48,926 nucleotides of DNA from Chloroflexota bacterium (GTDB lineage Bacteria > Chloroflexota > Limnocylindria > Limnocylindrales > CSP1-4). The translations under genes were made by a program, and so were the position numbers. Under the pieces are notes generated by a model. It worked only from the letters and a program-made list of their open reading frames with translations. It was not told the origin of the DNA and searched no databases. This document shows, in pieces, positions 24,636 to 32,829 of this stretch (its first letter is position 1; each line of letters begins with the position of its first letter). The DNA lies in assembly GCA_013698095.1 (NCBI GenBank), contig JACCVQ010000232.1, forward strand, positions 1 through 48,926. Direction: 5' to 3'.

Positions 24636-25292
24636 ATGCGTGCAATCCGGATCCTGGCGGCCCTGGCTCTGATCCTGGGCTCGGTGGTCTTCGCAACGCC
24701 GGTCGCGGCCGGCGACCCGTGCTACCACGGCGAAGCCCTCCCTGCCCGGTCCGAGGGTGACGAAACCCAGATCAAGATGATGCCGTGCGCGTTCGCGCCG
24801 ACGGTCGTTCGCGTCGCTCCCGGCACCATCGTCGAGTGGTTCAACCACGACACGCTGCACCTCCTCACCGGCGCAAACCAGGAGTGGGGCTTCCGCGACG
24901 ACCAGATCGCGCCGGGCGAGACGGTCGCATTCCGGTTCGACCGCCCGGGGACCTACCCCTATGCGTGCGCGCTCCACCGCGGGATGGCCGGCACGATCGT
25001 GGTGGGCGACGGGATCGCCCTTGCGGCAGCGGCCGGCGCCGGGCCGGCGGTCGTTCACATGAAGGGCGGGTCATCGCCGCCGCCGGCCTCGCAGGTCGCG
25101 CTCGTCCCTGCGGCCAGCGCACCGGTGCAACCCGCGGTGGCGGCAGCCGCCGTGACGCCATCGCGATCGGTCACGGATTCTCTCCCGGTCGGGATCGTCG
25201 CCGCCGTCGTCGTCGTGGCCGTGGCCGGAGTCGCAGCCCTCGCCTTCGTCGCGACCCGGAAGCGATCGACGATCGTCCCGACGCGCCACTGA
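24636..25292 (+). CDS. Membrane-anchored cupredoxin (plastocyanin-like) protein
   Basis: A 218-residue exported copper protein. Residues 1-26 are a signal peptide (LAALALILGSVVFATPVAAG). The cupredoxin domain spans about 45-130, with the type-1 copper ligands His in NHDTLHL and Cys, His, Met in YACALHRGM. A Pro/Ala-rich linker leads to a C-terminal transmembrane helix (VGIVAAVVVVAVAGVAALAF) followed by the basic RKR stop-transfer, so the domain sits outside the membrane. A GGAGG ribosome binding site at 24623-24627 supports the ATG at 24636. It likely shuttles electrons or binds copper on the cell surface; no redox partner is nearby. Confidence 0.9.
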   Translation: MRAIRILAALALILGSVVFATPVAAGDPCYHGEALPARSEGDETQIKMMPCAFAPTVVRVAPGTIVEWFNHDTLHLLTGANQEWGFRDDQIAPGETVAFRFDRPGTYPYACALHRGMAGTIVVGDGIALAAAAGAGPAVVHMKGGSSPPPASQVALVPAASAPVQPAVAAAAVTPSRSVTDSLPVGIVAAVVVVAVAGVAALAFVATRKRSTIVPTRH

Positions 25293-25453
25293 CCGGACCA
25301 CCCGGGGCGCCGGCCGCGCGGACGGCGTGGTCGGCGCGGACGACGCGCACCCGGCCCAGCTCTTGACCGCGCCCTCGTCGTGCCCGGGACCTGCTCCACT
25401 GGGTCCCGGGCTCGACGTGCCCTCTGCTATCCTCCGGCACGAATATCCACTCT

Positions 25454-25468
25454 GCATACTTCGTATGC
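25454..25468. promoter_or_regulatory. Palindrome upstream of the GABA-type aminotransferase
   Basis: GCATAC (25454-25459), TTC, GTATGC (25463-25468) form a perfect 6-3-6 inverted repeat 32 bp before the GTG start. The AT-richness stands out from the surroundings. Size and symmetry fit an operator for a dimeric regulator such as a GntR- or Lrp-type protein, but none is encoded next to it. Confidence 0.5.
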
Positions 25469-25499
25469 GGTCGAGGTTGTCGTGCGCCAGAGGTGCTCC

Positions 25500-26873
25500 G
25501 TGCCGTCCGTCCAGAACCGTCTCGCCGGGGATCGGCCCGTGCCCGACCTGCGGACCGAGGTGCCCGGCCCCAAGGCCCAGGCCCACGTGGCCTACGACGA
25601 GACGTGGACGTCGCCGAGCCTGCCGCGGGCCTACCCGATCGTGCCGGTCCGCGGCAAGGGTCTGACGGTCGAGGACATCGACGGCAATCTGTTCCTCGAC
25701 TTCGCCGCCGGGATCGCCGTGACCTCGACCGGGCACTCGCATCCGGCGGTCGTCGGTGCGATCAAGGAGCAGGCCGGCGAGCTGATCCACTTCAGCGCCA
25801 GCGACTTCTACCTCCCGATCTACGCCGAGACGTGCCAGCGGATCGCCGAGCTGACGCCGATCGCCGGCGGCCGCGCCCGAGCATACCTCGGCAACTCCGG
25901 GGCGGAGGTCGTCGAGGCCTCGATCAAGCTCGCCCGGTATGCGACCCATCGCCCGTACGTTGTCGCGTTCCTCGGCGCCTTCCACGGCCGGACGTACGGC
26001 GCGGTCTCGCTGACCGCGTCGAAGGCGAAGTACCACGCCGGCTTCGGGCCGCTCCTGCCCGGGGTGTTCCACGCACCGTTCGGCACCGTCGAGGGCCTCA
26101 CCTGGTTCGACGAGGTCCTGTTCGACAAGCTGGTCCCGGCCAACGAGGTCGCGGCGATCATCGTCGAGCCGATCCAGGGCGAGGGCGGCTACATCGTCCC
26201 CGAGGACGGGTTCCTGGAGGGCCTCCGGGCGATCTGCGACAAGCACGGAATCCTGCTGATCGCCGACGAGATCCAATCGGGCGCCGGCCGGACCGGGACG
26301 ATGTGGGCGATCGAGCAGTGGGGCGTCAAGCCGGACATCCTCCTCACGGCAAAGGGGATCGCTAGCGGAATGCCGCTCGGGGCGATGGTCGCTCGGGCGG
26401 ACCTGCTCGAGGCGTGGGGCCCGGGCGCCCACGGCTCCACGTACGGCGGCAATCCGGTGGCGTGCGCCGCCGCGCTCGCGACGATCGAGCTCCTGCAGGG
26501 CGGCCTGATCGAGAACGCCGCCGCACGTGGGGCGCAGGCCGTGGCCGGTCTCACGCCGCTCCGCGAGCGCCACCCGTTGCTCGTCCGGGACATTCGAGGC
26601 CGGGGCCTGATGCTCGGCGTCGAGTTCGACACCGCCGAGCACGCCGAGGAGGTCCAGTGGGCCGCGTTCCAGCGCGGCTTGCTGGTGCTCGAGTGCGGCA
26701 AGTCGTCCGTCCGGATGGCGCCGGCGCTTGTGGTCAGCGAAGCCGAGATGGTGACCGCGCTCCGGATCTTCGGGGAGGCAGTTGCCGCCATCGCCGGCGA
26801 GGGCAGCGACCAGCCGATCCTCCACGCCGCCGAGGCGGCCCACGCGATGGGCGGCGTCGAAGCCGCCGGCTGA
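25500..26873 (+). CDS. gabT: 4-aminobutyrate aminotransferase-like class III PLP enzyme
   Basis: A 457-residue fold-type I aminotransferase. The PLP lysine is residue 285 (LTAKGIASGMPLG), and the cofactor aspartate lies in LIADEIQSGAGRTG. YLGNSGAEVVEASIKLARY and VEPIQGEGGYIVP match GABA/acetylornithine-type class III enzymes, and the N-terminal DETWTSPSLPRAYPIVPVRG resembles GABA transaminases. It would move an omega-amino group to 2-oxoglutarate, for example turning 4-aminobutyrate into succinate semialdehyde. GTG 25500 follows AGAGGTG; GTG 25482 is an alternative. It is followed after 47 bp by the CoA-transferase alpha gene, which suggests a shared catabolic route for an amino acid whose carbon skeleton is activated as a CoA ester. 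Confidence 0.85.
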   Translation: MPSVQNRLAGDRPVPDLRTEVPGPKAQAHVAYDETWTSPSLPRAYPIVPVRGKGLTVEDIDGNLFLDFAAGIAVTSTGHSHPAVVGAIKEQAGELIHFSASDFYLPIYAETCQRIAELTPIAGGRARAYLGNSGAEVVEASIKLARYATHRPYVVAFLGAFHGRTYGAVSLTASKAKYHAGFGPLLPGVFHAPFGTVEGLTWFDEVLFDKLVPANEVAAIIVEPIQGEGGYIVPEDGFLEGLRAICDKHGILLIADEIQSGAGRTGTMWAIEQWGVKPDILLTAKGIASGMPLGAMVARADLLEAWGPGAHGSTYGGNPVACAAALATIELLQGGLIENAAARGAQAVAGLTPLRERHPLLVRDIRGRGLMLGVEFDTAEHAEEVQWAAFQRGLLVLECGKSSVRMAPALVVSEAEMVTALRIFGEAVAAIAGEGSDQPILHAAEAAHAMGGVEAAG

Positions 26874-26920
26874 GGCCCAGCGATCCGCGCATCTGCCGCC
26901 CCGTCGTCGATACTTGACCC

Positions 26921-27838
26921 GTGTCCACGTCCAAGCTGGCCTCGATGGCCGACGCCGTTCGCGACATCGTGCGCGACGGCGACACGGTCGCGATCGAAGG
27001 GTTCACCCATCTCATCTCGTTCGCCGCGGGGCACGAGATCATCCGCCAGGGCAAGCGCGACCTGACGCTCGCCCGGATGACGCCGGACCTGATCTACGAC
27101 CAGATGATCGCGGCCGGCGTCGCCCGCAAGCTCGTGTTCTCGTGGCTCGGCAACCCGGGCGTCGGGGGGCTGAACGCGATCCGACGCCGGATCGAGGCGA
27201 AGCCAGCGCAGCTCGAGATCGAGGAGTACAGCCACTTCGGCATGGTTGCCCGCTACACCGCCGGCGCCGCGCGGCTGCCGTTCTTCCCGCTCCGCTCGTA
27301 TTTCGAGACGGACCTGCCGAAGGCGAACCCGCTGATCCGCGAGATCGAGTCGCCGTACGGCGACGGCACGGTCTACGCGGTGCCGCCGCTCCGGCCCGAC
27401 GTCACGATCATCCATGCCCAGCGCGCGTCGGCCGCCGGCGACACCCAGGTCTGGGGCCTGCTCGGCTGCCAGAAAGAGGCGGCATTCGCCGCCGAGCGGG
27501 TGATCGTCGTGGTCGAGGAGGTCGTCGACGAGGCGGTGATCCGGGCCGATCCCAACCGGACGATCATCCCGGGCCTGATCGTGGACGCCGTTGTTCACGA
27601 GCCGCTCGGCGCCCATCCGTCGTACGTCCAGGGTGCATACGACCGCGACAACCGGTTCTATCTTGACTGGGACCCCATCTCGCGCGACGAGGACGCGACC
27701 CGGGTGTGGCTGCGCGACTGGGTGTACGGCGTGTCCGGTCGGGCCGAATACATCGCGAAGCTGGGTCCGGACCGGGTGGCGACACTGACTCCAGGCCCGG
27801 CCCCGTCGGGGTCGGTCGACTATGGGGACTACCGATGA
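26921..27838 (+). CDS. CoA transferase subunit A (class I, glutaconate/IpdA-like)
   Basis: A 305-residue alpha subunit of a class I CoA transferase. The opening ADAVRDIVRDGDTVAIEGFTH and the later FSWLGNPGVGGLNAIRR are the glycine-rich CoA-binding elements of the GctA/IpdA type. HAQRASAAGDTQVWG is the conserved end of the domain. The start is GTG 26921. Its stop overlaps the ATG of the DUF4406-like gene. The beta subunit lies 863 bp further on, an unusual separation. Possible substrates are short-chain dicarboxylates, 3-oxoacids or a steroid-ring intermediate as in IpdAB; the aminotransferase neighbour makes an amino-acid-derived acid more likely. Confidence 0.85.
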   Translation: MSTSKLASMADAVRDIVRDGDTVAIEGFTHLISFAAGHEIIRQGKRDLTLARMTPDLIYDQMIAAGVARKLVFSWLGNPGVGGLNAIRRRIEAKPAQLEIEEYSHFGMVARYTAGAARLPFFPLRSYFETDLPKANPLIREIESPYGDGTVYAVPPLRPDVTIIHAQRASAAGDTQVWGLLGCQKEAAFAAERVIVVVEEVVDEAVIRADPNRTIIPGLIVDAVVHEPLGAHPSYVQGAYDRDNRFYLDWDPISRDEDATRVWLRDWVYGVSGRAEYIAKLGPDRVATLTPGPAPSGSVDYGDYR

Positions 27839-28209
27839 GCAAGGGCCACGCCTTGATGATTCTGGTGGCCGGGCCGTACCGCTCCGGAACCGACGGGGAC
27901 GCCAAACGGATCCAGGCGAACGTGGATGCGATGACGTCAACGGCTTTGGCGCTTCATCGACGGGGCCATCTGCCGGTGCTGGGAGAGTGGTTCGCGCTGC
28001 CGCTGATCGAGGCGGCCGAAGCCGATGGCGACGACCCGGAATCCGCGTACGACGCCATCTTCCACCCGATCGCCGAGGCGGTCCTGGAGCGGTGCGATGC
28101 GTGTCTCCGGATCGGAGGGCCATCGGACGGCGCGGACCGGATGGTCGCCAGCGCGCGGCGCCTCGGGAAGACCGTTTTCACGTGCCTCGACGAGGTCCCG
28201 GCGCCGTGA
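27835..28209 (+). CDS. DUF4406 / nucleoside 2-deoxyribosyltransferase-like protein
   Basis: A 124-residue Rossmann-like protein. MILVAGPYRSGTDGD at the N-terminus, LHRRGHLPVLGEWFALPL in the middle and AVLERCDACLRIGGPSDGAD near the end follow the layout of DUF4406 and 2'-deoxyribosyltransferase-like proteins, with the GPY(R)S substrate loop and late SxGAD motif. The usual catalytic glutamate is not certain. The ATG at 27835 overlaps the stop of CoA transferase subunit A, so it is co-translated with it. Why such a protein sits between two CoA-transferase subunits is unclear. A nucleotide-binding or hydrolase role is possible. Confidence 0.75.
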   Translation: MSKGHALMILVAGPYRSGTDGDAKRIQANVDAMTSTALALHRRGHLPVLGEWFALPLIEAAEADGDDPESAYDAIFHPIAEAVLERCDACLRIGGPSDGADRMVASARRLGKTVFTCLDEVPAP

Positions 28210-28701
28210 CGGTTTCAAGGACCGTTCGCGCGAGGGTTCTGCTCGATCGGCGACGCGGGCCCGGCGAGAATCGCCCTGATGCATGGCTGGATCACGAGGT
28301 CACCCCCAGGGCGTGCCGATCTTATGTGGCGTCACATTTTCCCTTGCCGGCCGCATGTACCGGCGCTTTGGACGTACTCGAGGATCGGAGTCCGTGACGT
28401 TCAACAGGTCCATGATCTTCGCGGCGCGGCCGCCGCAGGCGCTGACCGCCCGCCCGGGACCTGCCCACTCAGTGGGCTCTGTGACGGTCGGCCCCGACGC
28501 CGGCCGTCGAATGATCCACTGGCCGGGCGATCTGATCAGTGGCCGCGTCGCCGGCCCGCGGTTCGCCCGCCGAGCGGACAATCCAGCGGCCCGCAGGACC
28601 GATCCGGCCAGTCAGCTGGCGCCCGGCCGTCGGATGACCCGGTCGGCGGGCATCGAACCGGAGAGCCGCCGCTGGACGGGCATCGAACCGGAGAGCCGCC
28701 G
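28210..28701. other. 492-bp gap between CoA-transferase subunit genes
   Basis: No convincing gene is present. The first part (28300-28420) is somewhat less GC-rich and may hold a promoter; I could not fix hexamers. The last 55 bp contain a 30-bp tandem duplication that includes the ribosome binding site of the subunit B gene. Confidence 0.5.
28647..28701 (+). repeat. 30-bp tandem duplication of the subunit B start region
   Basis: CGGGCATCGAACCGGAGAGC plus CGCCG occurs at 28647-28671 and again at 28677-28701, a period of 30. The second copy runs directly into GTG 28702. The first copy runs into CTG 28672, which is in frame with the gene. The GGAG of each copy has normal ribosome binding site spacing to the codon after it. 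Confidence 0.8.
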
Positions 28702-29490
28702 GTGACCGCCACCGATCCCAGCACGTTCAGCAAGTCCGAGATGATGATCGTGGCAGCTGCCCGCGAGCTGGCCGGTCAGCGCGTCTGCTTCGTCGGCGTC
28801 GGCCTGCCGAACATCGCCGTGAACCTCGCCCAGCGAACCGTCGCACCGGACCTCGAGCTCGTCTACGAGGCCGGCGTCTTCGGCGCCCGGCCGGCCCGCC
28901 TGCCGCTGAGCATCGGCGACCCGACGATCGTCACGGGCGCCACGGCCGCGACCAGCATGTTCGAGCTGTTCGCGTTCTACCTTCAGGGCGGCCTGATCGA
29001 CGTCGGCTTCCTGGGCGCGGCGCAGATCGACCGGTTCGGCAACATCAACACGACGGTGATCGGCGACTACGACCAGCCGACGACGCGCCTTCCCGGCAGC
29101 GGCGGGGCGTGCGAGATCGCGATCAACGCCCGCCAGGTGTTCGTGATCATGCGCCAGAGCGCCCGCAGCTTCGTGGAGGAGATCGACTTCCGGACGAGCC
29201 CGGGCAACCTCGGCGGGGCCGAGCAGAGCGAACGGATCCGGCGCGAGCAGGGCTGGCTCGGACGCGGCCCGAGCGTCGTCGTCACCGACCTCGGGATCTA
29301 CCACTTTGACGAGACCGGCGAGATGCGCCTCGACTTCCTCCACCCTGGGGCAACACTCGACGAGGCCCGAGCAACGATCGGCTGGGAGGTCAAGGTGTCG
29401 TCCGCGGTCGGCAGGACGCCGCAACCGACGGACGCGGAGCTGCGCCTGATCCGCGAGGAGCTCGATCCCGGCGGCGCCTACACCGGCTGA
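28702..29490 (+). CDS. CoA transferase subunit B (class I, GctB/IpdB-like)
   Basis: A 262-residue beta subunit. LVYEAGVFGARPARLP carries the E-x-G segment that in class I transferases holds the glutamate forming the acyl-enzyme thioester. FVGVGLPNIAVNLAQR is the CoA-binding N-terminal loop and GSGGACEIAINARQVFVIM the conserved central element. GTG 28702 is chosen by homology of the N-terminus; the in-frame upstream codons are low complexity and partly duplicated. It pairs with subunit A at 26921 to transfer CoA between carboxylic acids. A 16-bp hairpin follows its stop codon. Confidence 0.86.
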   Translation: MTATDPSTFSKSEMMIVAAARELAGQRVCFVGVGLPNIAVNLAQRTVAPDLELVYEAGVFGARPARLPLSIGDPTIVTGATAATSMFELFAFYLQGGLIDVGFLGAAQIDRFGNINTTVIGDYDQPTTRLPGSGGACEIAINARQVFVIMRQSARSFVEEIDFRTSPGNLGGAEQSERIRREQGWLGRGPSVVVTDLGIYHFDETGEMRLDFLHPGATLDEARATIGWEVKVSSAVGRTPQPTDAELRLIREELDPGGAYTG

Positions 29491-29498
29491 CAACCCGT

Positions 29499-29514
29499 CG
29501 GTCGCTGACGACCG
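29499..29514 (+). terminator. Hairpin after CoA transferase subunit B
   Basis: CGGTCG (29499-29504) pairs with CGACCG (29509-29514) around CTGA, extendable by a wobble pair. It lies eight bases after the stop codon. No T-tract follows, so termination is inferred from position. Confidence 0.45.
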
Positions 29515-29577
29515 GCTCGCCCCTCAGGGACCTTCGGCCCGGCGCGCCAGCGCGGCCCGACGGCGACGATCAAGGAA

Positions 29578-31074
29578 ATGACACCCGACTCCGATCGACT
29601 GACGATCCGGTACCTGGACGGAACCACGACCGCCAGCCCTAACCGACCCGCCCTCAGCGGACTGACGGCCGTCCCGGGCGACCGGGCCGGGATCCCGACC
29701 GGCCGTTTGCTTGGCGCGCTCTCGACCGCCCTCGACCTGACCGAAGGTCAGCTTCCCGGCCACTCGCTGCGGACCTGCTTCCTTGCTCTGCGCGTTGCTG
29801 ACGGGCTTGGCCTCTCGACCACCGATCGGCGCGACCTCTTTCACGCCGCGTTTCTGAAGGACGCCGGCTGCTCGTCGAACGCGGCAGCGGTCACCCGCAT
29901 TTTCGGCGGTGACGACCAGGTCCTGAAAGGCCGCCAGGCAACGGTCGGGCGCTCGCTCCTTGCCCAGGCGAACTTCACGATCCGCAACCTTCCGTCGACC
30001 GAGCCATTGCCGCTCCGGCTCCGGCGGCTGATCCGGATCGGGTTGAGCGGCCAGCGCGAGCAGCGCCAGATCGAGCAGATCCGCTGCGAGCGGGGTGCCT
30101 CGATCGCCCGCAAGGCCGGGTTCAGCGATCGAGCCGGCGTCGCGATTCACGATGTCCACGAGCATTGGGACGGGGGCGGCCAGCCGCGCGGCCTGCGTGG
30201 CGACGCGATCGACTCACTCGCCCGGATCATCGCGGCCTGCCAGGGGCTTGACGTGTTCCTGTCGACCCGCGGCCGGGCCGAGGCCATCCGGGTCGTCGCG
30301 GCGCGGACCGGCAGCTGGTACGACCCGGACGTGGGCGCGATGCTCCTCGACCTGTCCAGCCGCGGTCTGCTCGACGACCTCGCCGCGCCCGACCTCGTGA
30401 CCCGGACGATGGAGCTCGAGCCGGACGGCCTCGTGGAGATCGCGGACACCGCAGCGATCGATCGGATCGCGGAGGCATTCGCGGACGTCGTCGATGCCAA
30501 GAGCCCGTTCACCGGCCTCCATTCGCGGCGTGTCGCCGAGGTCGCCGAGCACCTCGCGGTCGCGCTCGGTCTGGCCGCCGGAGAGATCGTCGACGTGCGG
30601 CGGGCCGGCCTCCTCCACGATCTCGGCAAGCTCGGAGTCCCCAACTCCATCCTCGACAAGCCGTCGCGGCTGGAGCCGGAGGAGTTCGCAGTGATCCAGC
30701 GTCATCCCGAGCTGACCCTGCGCATCCTCGCCCCGATCCCGACCTTCGCGAGCGTGGCCGAGTTGGCGGCATGTCACCACGAGCGGCTCGACGGCTGCGG
30801 CTACTTCCGCGGCCTCGCCGCTCCGGCCCTCGCGACCGGCGCCCGGATCGTGACGGTAGCTGACGTCTGGGAGGCGCTGACCGCGAACCGGCCCTACCGA
30901 GCGGCGATGGATCCGGAGCAGGCGCTGGGGATCATTCGGGCGGAGACGGGCGACCACTTGGCCCAGGAGGTCGTCACGTCCCTCGAGGAGCTGGTCAGGC
31001 TTCCGGCGGCAACCGCGACGACCACCCCGGCCGCAGCCGCTTCGGACGCCAGCGGCGCGGCCAGCGCCGCGTGA
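29578..31074 (+). CDS. Tandem HD / HD-GYP domain protein
   Basis: A 498-residue cytoplasmic protein. The C-terminal half (about 310-475) is an HD-GYP domain: HSRRVAEVAEHLA, His 347-Asp 348 in LLHDLGKLGVPN, QRHPELTLRIL, CHHERLDGCGYFRG. The signature tripeptide is GYF (408-410) instead of GYP. The N-terminal half resembles a degenerate HD domain (HSLRTCFLALRVADGLG, then HAAFLKDAG), with the second HD replaced by KD, and IHDVHEHWDGGGQPRGL matching the GYP loop as a degenerate form. HD-GYP enzymes hydrolyse c-di-GMP or related dinucleotides using an Fe or Mn centre. The tail is Ala/Thr-rich. Start ATG 29578 lies 87 bp after the CoA-transferase gene. Confidence 0.86.
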   Translation: MTPDSDRLTIRYLDGTTTASPNRPALSGLTAVPGDRAGIPTGRLLGALSTALDLTEGQLPGHSLRTCFLALRVADGLGLSTTDRRDLFHAAFLKDAGCSSNAAAVTRIFGGDDQVLKGRQATVGRSLLAQANFTIRNLPSTEPLPLRLRRLIRIGLSGQREQRQIEQIRCERGASIARKAGFSDRAGVAIHDVHEHWDGGGQPRGLRGDAIDSLARIIAACQGLDVFLSTRGRAEAIRVVAARTGSWYDPDVGAMLLDLSSRGLLDDLAAPDLVTRTMELEPDGLVEIADTAAIDRIAEAFADVVDAKSPFTGLHSRRVAEVAEHLAVALGLAAGEIVDVRRAGLLHDLGKLGVPNSILDKPSRLEPEEFAVIQRHPELTLRILAPIPTFASVAELAACHHERLDGCGYFRGLAAPALATGARIVTVADVWEALTANRPYRAAMDPEQALGIIRAETGDHLAQEVVTSLEELVRLPAATATTTPAAAASDASGAASAA

Positions 31075-31186
31075 CGACCACCCGCTGACTGGGCCTCCAA
31101 GTCGCTGGGCGCGGATCGGGCCGCAACGCGACGGATCAGGCGCGGGGCCGTCGTTCCAGTCCGCGGTGACCGGATTTGAAACAACC
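31075..31186. other. Convergent gap without recognised element
   Basis: This 112-bp stretch separates the HD-GYP gene from the 3' end of the anti-sigma-like gene. I see no gene and no strong hairpin with a T-tract. Confidence 0.4.
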
Positions 31187-32101
31187 TCATCGAAGCGATA
31201 CCGCGAGCGCGGTGGCGGCGGCCCGGTCCAAGTCTGACTCGAGCCGGTACGTCACCCCCCGCCGCGCCCAGATCAACGTGTCGCCGACGATCCGGTGGCT
31301 GTCGAACACCGGCTCGCCCGACGGGTCGATGAAGATCAGGTCGTGGGGGGCGCCGCTGATCCACCAGCCGACCTCGCCGTCGACCACGACGGCATTGATC
31401 TCCGTCCCGGGCTGGAGAATCTTCTCGAAGAAGCCCGGGTTGATGGACGCCCGGAACTGGGCCAGGATCAGGCCGATCCCCGGCTCACGCAGCGTCGGCA
31501 GGGCGTCGCTGGCCGGCCAGACGAGCGAGACCCGGCCGTCGAGCGACCACGCGGCGGCCGGCGCGCCGTAGGGCGGATCGGGCGGGAGGCGGATCTGGAG
31601 CCCGGCGACAGTCGAGGCGTCGGCAACCGCGAACGGGGTCCCGAGCCCGAGCCCGCTGCCGAGCAGCCCGCCGCTCGCCGGCGGGCGCACCGGAACGGTC
31701 GGGCGGACCGAGGAGGATGGATCAGCCACCGGCCGGGCGGTGGGCCGGGCCGAGGCGCTCGCCGTTGCACCGCCCGACGGATCGGCAGACGCCTGCGGGG
31801 CGAAGACGATCCGGATTCCGGGGACGCCGAACCCGATGGCGGCGGCGACCGCGGCAAGAGCGAGAAGTGCGACCAGGGCGAGGACGAGACTCCGTCGGAG
31901 CGGGCGGCGGCGCAGGGCCGCCCATGAGCCGGGGTGAGCGCTCGGCCCTCGCTGGCCGACCTCGATCCGCTGGCGAGCCCGAAGGGCCGGATCGTCCCCG
32001 GCGCGCGCGCGTGGCGGCATCGCGAGCTCGTCGCCGAGCTCCGTCAGCGCGGCGACGAGCTCGTCGTCGGAGAGGGGCCCCAGCGCCCGCCGGTCAGTCA
32101 T
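31187..32101 (-). CDS. Anti-sigma-factor-like single-pass membrane protein
   Basis: A 304-residue protein coded directly after an ECF sigma gene, overlapping it by eight bases. Residues 1-70 are cytoplasmic (LSDDELVAALTELGDELAMPPR), a transmembrane helix lies at about 75-98 (LVLALVALLALAAVAAAIGFG), a Pro/Ser/Ala-rich linker follows, and about 170 residues form an extracytoplasmic domain (GLQIRLPPDPPYGAPAAAWS to RLESDLDRAAATALAVSL). The layout and gene pairing point to an anti-sigma factor that holds the sigma at the membrane, although no classical zinc-binding HxxxCxxC motif is present. The start is ATG 32101, where the sequence ATGACTGA overlaps the sigma stop codon. Confidence 0.78.
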   Translation of the reverse strand: MTDRRALGPLSDDELVAALTELGDELAMPPRARAGDDPALRARQRIEVGQRGPSAHPGSWAALRRRPLRRSLVLALVALLALAAVAAAIGFGVPGIRIVFAPQASADPSGGATASASARPTARPVADPSSSVRPTVPVRPPASGGLLGSGLGLGTPFAVADASTVAGLQIRLPPDPPYGAPAAAWSLDGRVSLVWPASDALPTLREPGIGLILAQFRASINPGFFEKILQPGTEINAVVVDGEVGWWISGAPHDLIFIDPSGEPVFDSHRIVGDTLIWARRGVTYRLESDLDRAAATALAVSLR

Positions 32102-32606
32102 CGCTCGGCCGCCCATCCGTCGCCCCGAGGCCCTCGCGAAGCCTGGCCAACGCCCGTGACAGTCGCGACTTCACTGTCCCGCGCGGGATCCCGAGGATCT
32201 CGGCCGTCTCGGCTTCGGAGAGATCGAGGAAGAAGCGAGCCGCGATCGCGTCGCGGTCGTCGTCGCGGAGGCGGTTGACCGCGCCGAGCAGCCAGGCCCG
32301 CTGCTCGTCGGCGAGGACCGCCGACTCGGGCGACGGGGCCGCGTCACCCGGCCGGCGATCCTCGGCGGAGCGGAGGGCAAGGCCGGCTCTCCGACCGGCC
32401 GACCTCCGCCGATTGCGGGCCTCGTTCGCGACGATCCGGAGCAGCCACGGGCGGAAGGGCGCGCCAGCTCGGAACCGGGAGAGGGCCGCGTGGGCCTTGA
32501 CGAATGCCTCCTGGACCGCGTCCTCGGCATCGCCGTCGGGCGCGAACAGGTGAGCCGTCCGGATCGCCACCTCCTGGTGACGACGGACGAGCTCCTCGTA
32601 GGCCAT
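32094..32606 (-). CDS. ECF-family RNA polymerase sigma factor
   Basis: A 170-residue sigma-70 factor with only regions 2 and 4. Region 2 includes LVRRHQEVAIRTAHLF and DAEDAVQEAFVKAH (core binding and -10 recognition). Region 4 has the helix-turn-helix LSEAETAEILGIPRGTVKSRLSRAL. The ATG at 32606 is preceded by GGAGAGG on the coding strand. Its 3' end overlaps the membrane anti-sigma gene, so both are made together, the usual ECF arrangement. It probably responds to an extracytoplasmic signal. No clear autoregulated promoter could be assigned, although an ECF-like GGAAAAC lies about 90 bp upstream. Confidence 0.92.
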   Translation of the reverse strand: MAYEELVRRHQEVAIRTAHLFAPDGDAEDAVQEAFVKAHAALSRFRAGAPFRPWLLRIVANEARNRRRSAGRRAGLALRSAEDRRPGDAAPSPESAVLADEQRAWLLGAVNRLRDDDRDAIAARFFLDLSEAETAEILGIPRGTVKSRLSRALARLREGLGATDGRPSDD

Positions 32607-32829
32607 GACGTCGCCTCTCCGTGCGCGTTCGATCTGATCCGCCTCGCGAGCGGTGTCCGGTTCGGCGTCACGACGCCCATCGTTTTCCAGTGGAACGGCC
32701 CTCCACGGTCAACCGTAGTCCGTACACCGGCCCGGGCGTCGCGGTTCCGTTGGGCGTGGATCGAAGCGCGCCGGACCCGATGGAGCCGGCGCTCCTCGAG
32801 GTTCCGGGCGGCCGCCGTACACTCGGACG
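32607..32829. promoter_or_regulatory. Divergent promoter region, sigma gene / aminotransferase
   Basis: A 223-bp gap between the divergent ECF sigma gene and the aminotransferase at 32830. On the minus strand a GGAAAAC motif near 32688-32694 could be an ECF -35 element, but no convincing -10 partner is spaced correctly. Nothing else is recognised. Confidence 0.3.

Noticed and set aside
25454..25468. Resemblance of the palindrome to a recombinase (loxP-type) arm
   Set aside because: Only a short partial match with a 3-bp centre, no second arm or recombinase gene nearby; an operator is simpler.
28279..28701. N-terminal extension of CoA transferase subunit B upstream to 28279
   Set aside because: The residues are Pro/Arg/Gly-rich and partly a duplicated 30-bp unit; homology begins just after GTG 28702.
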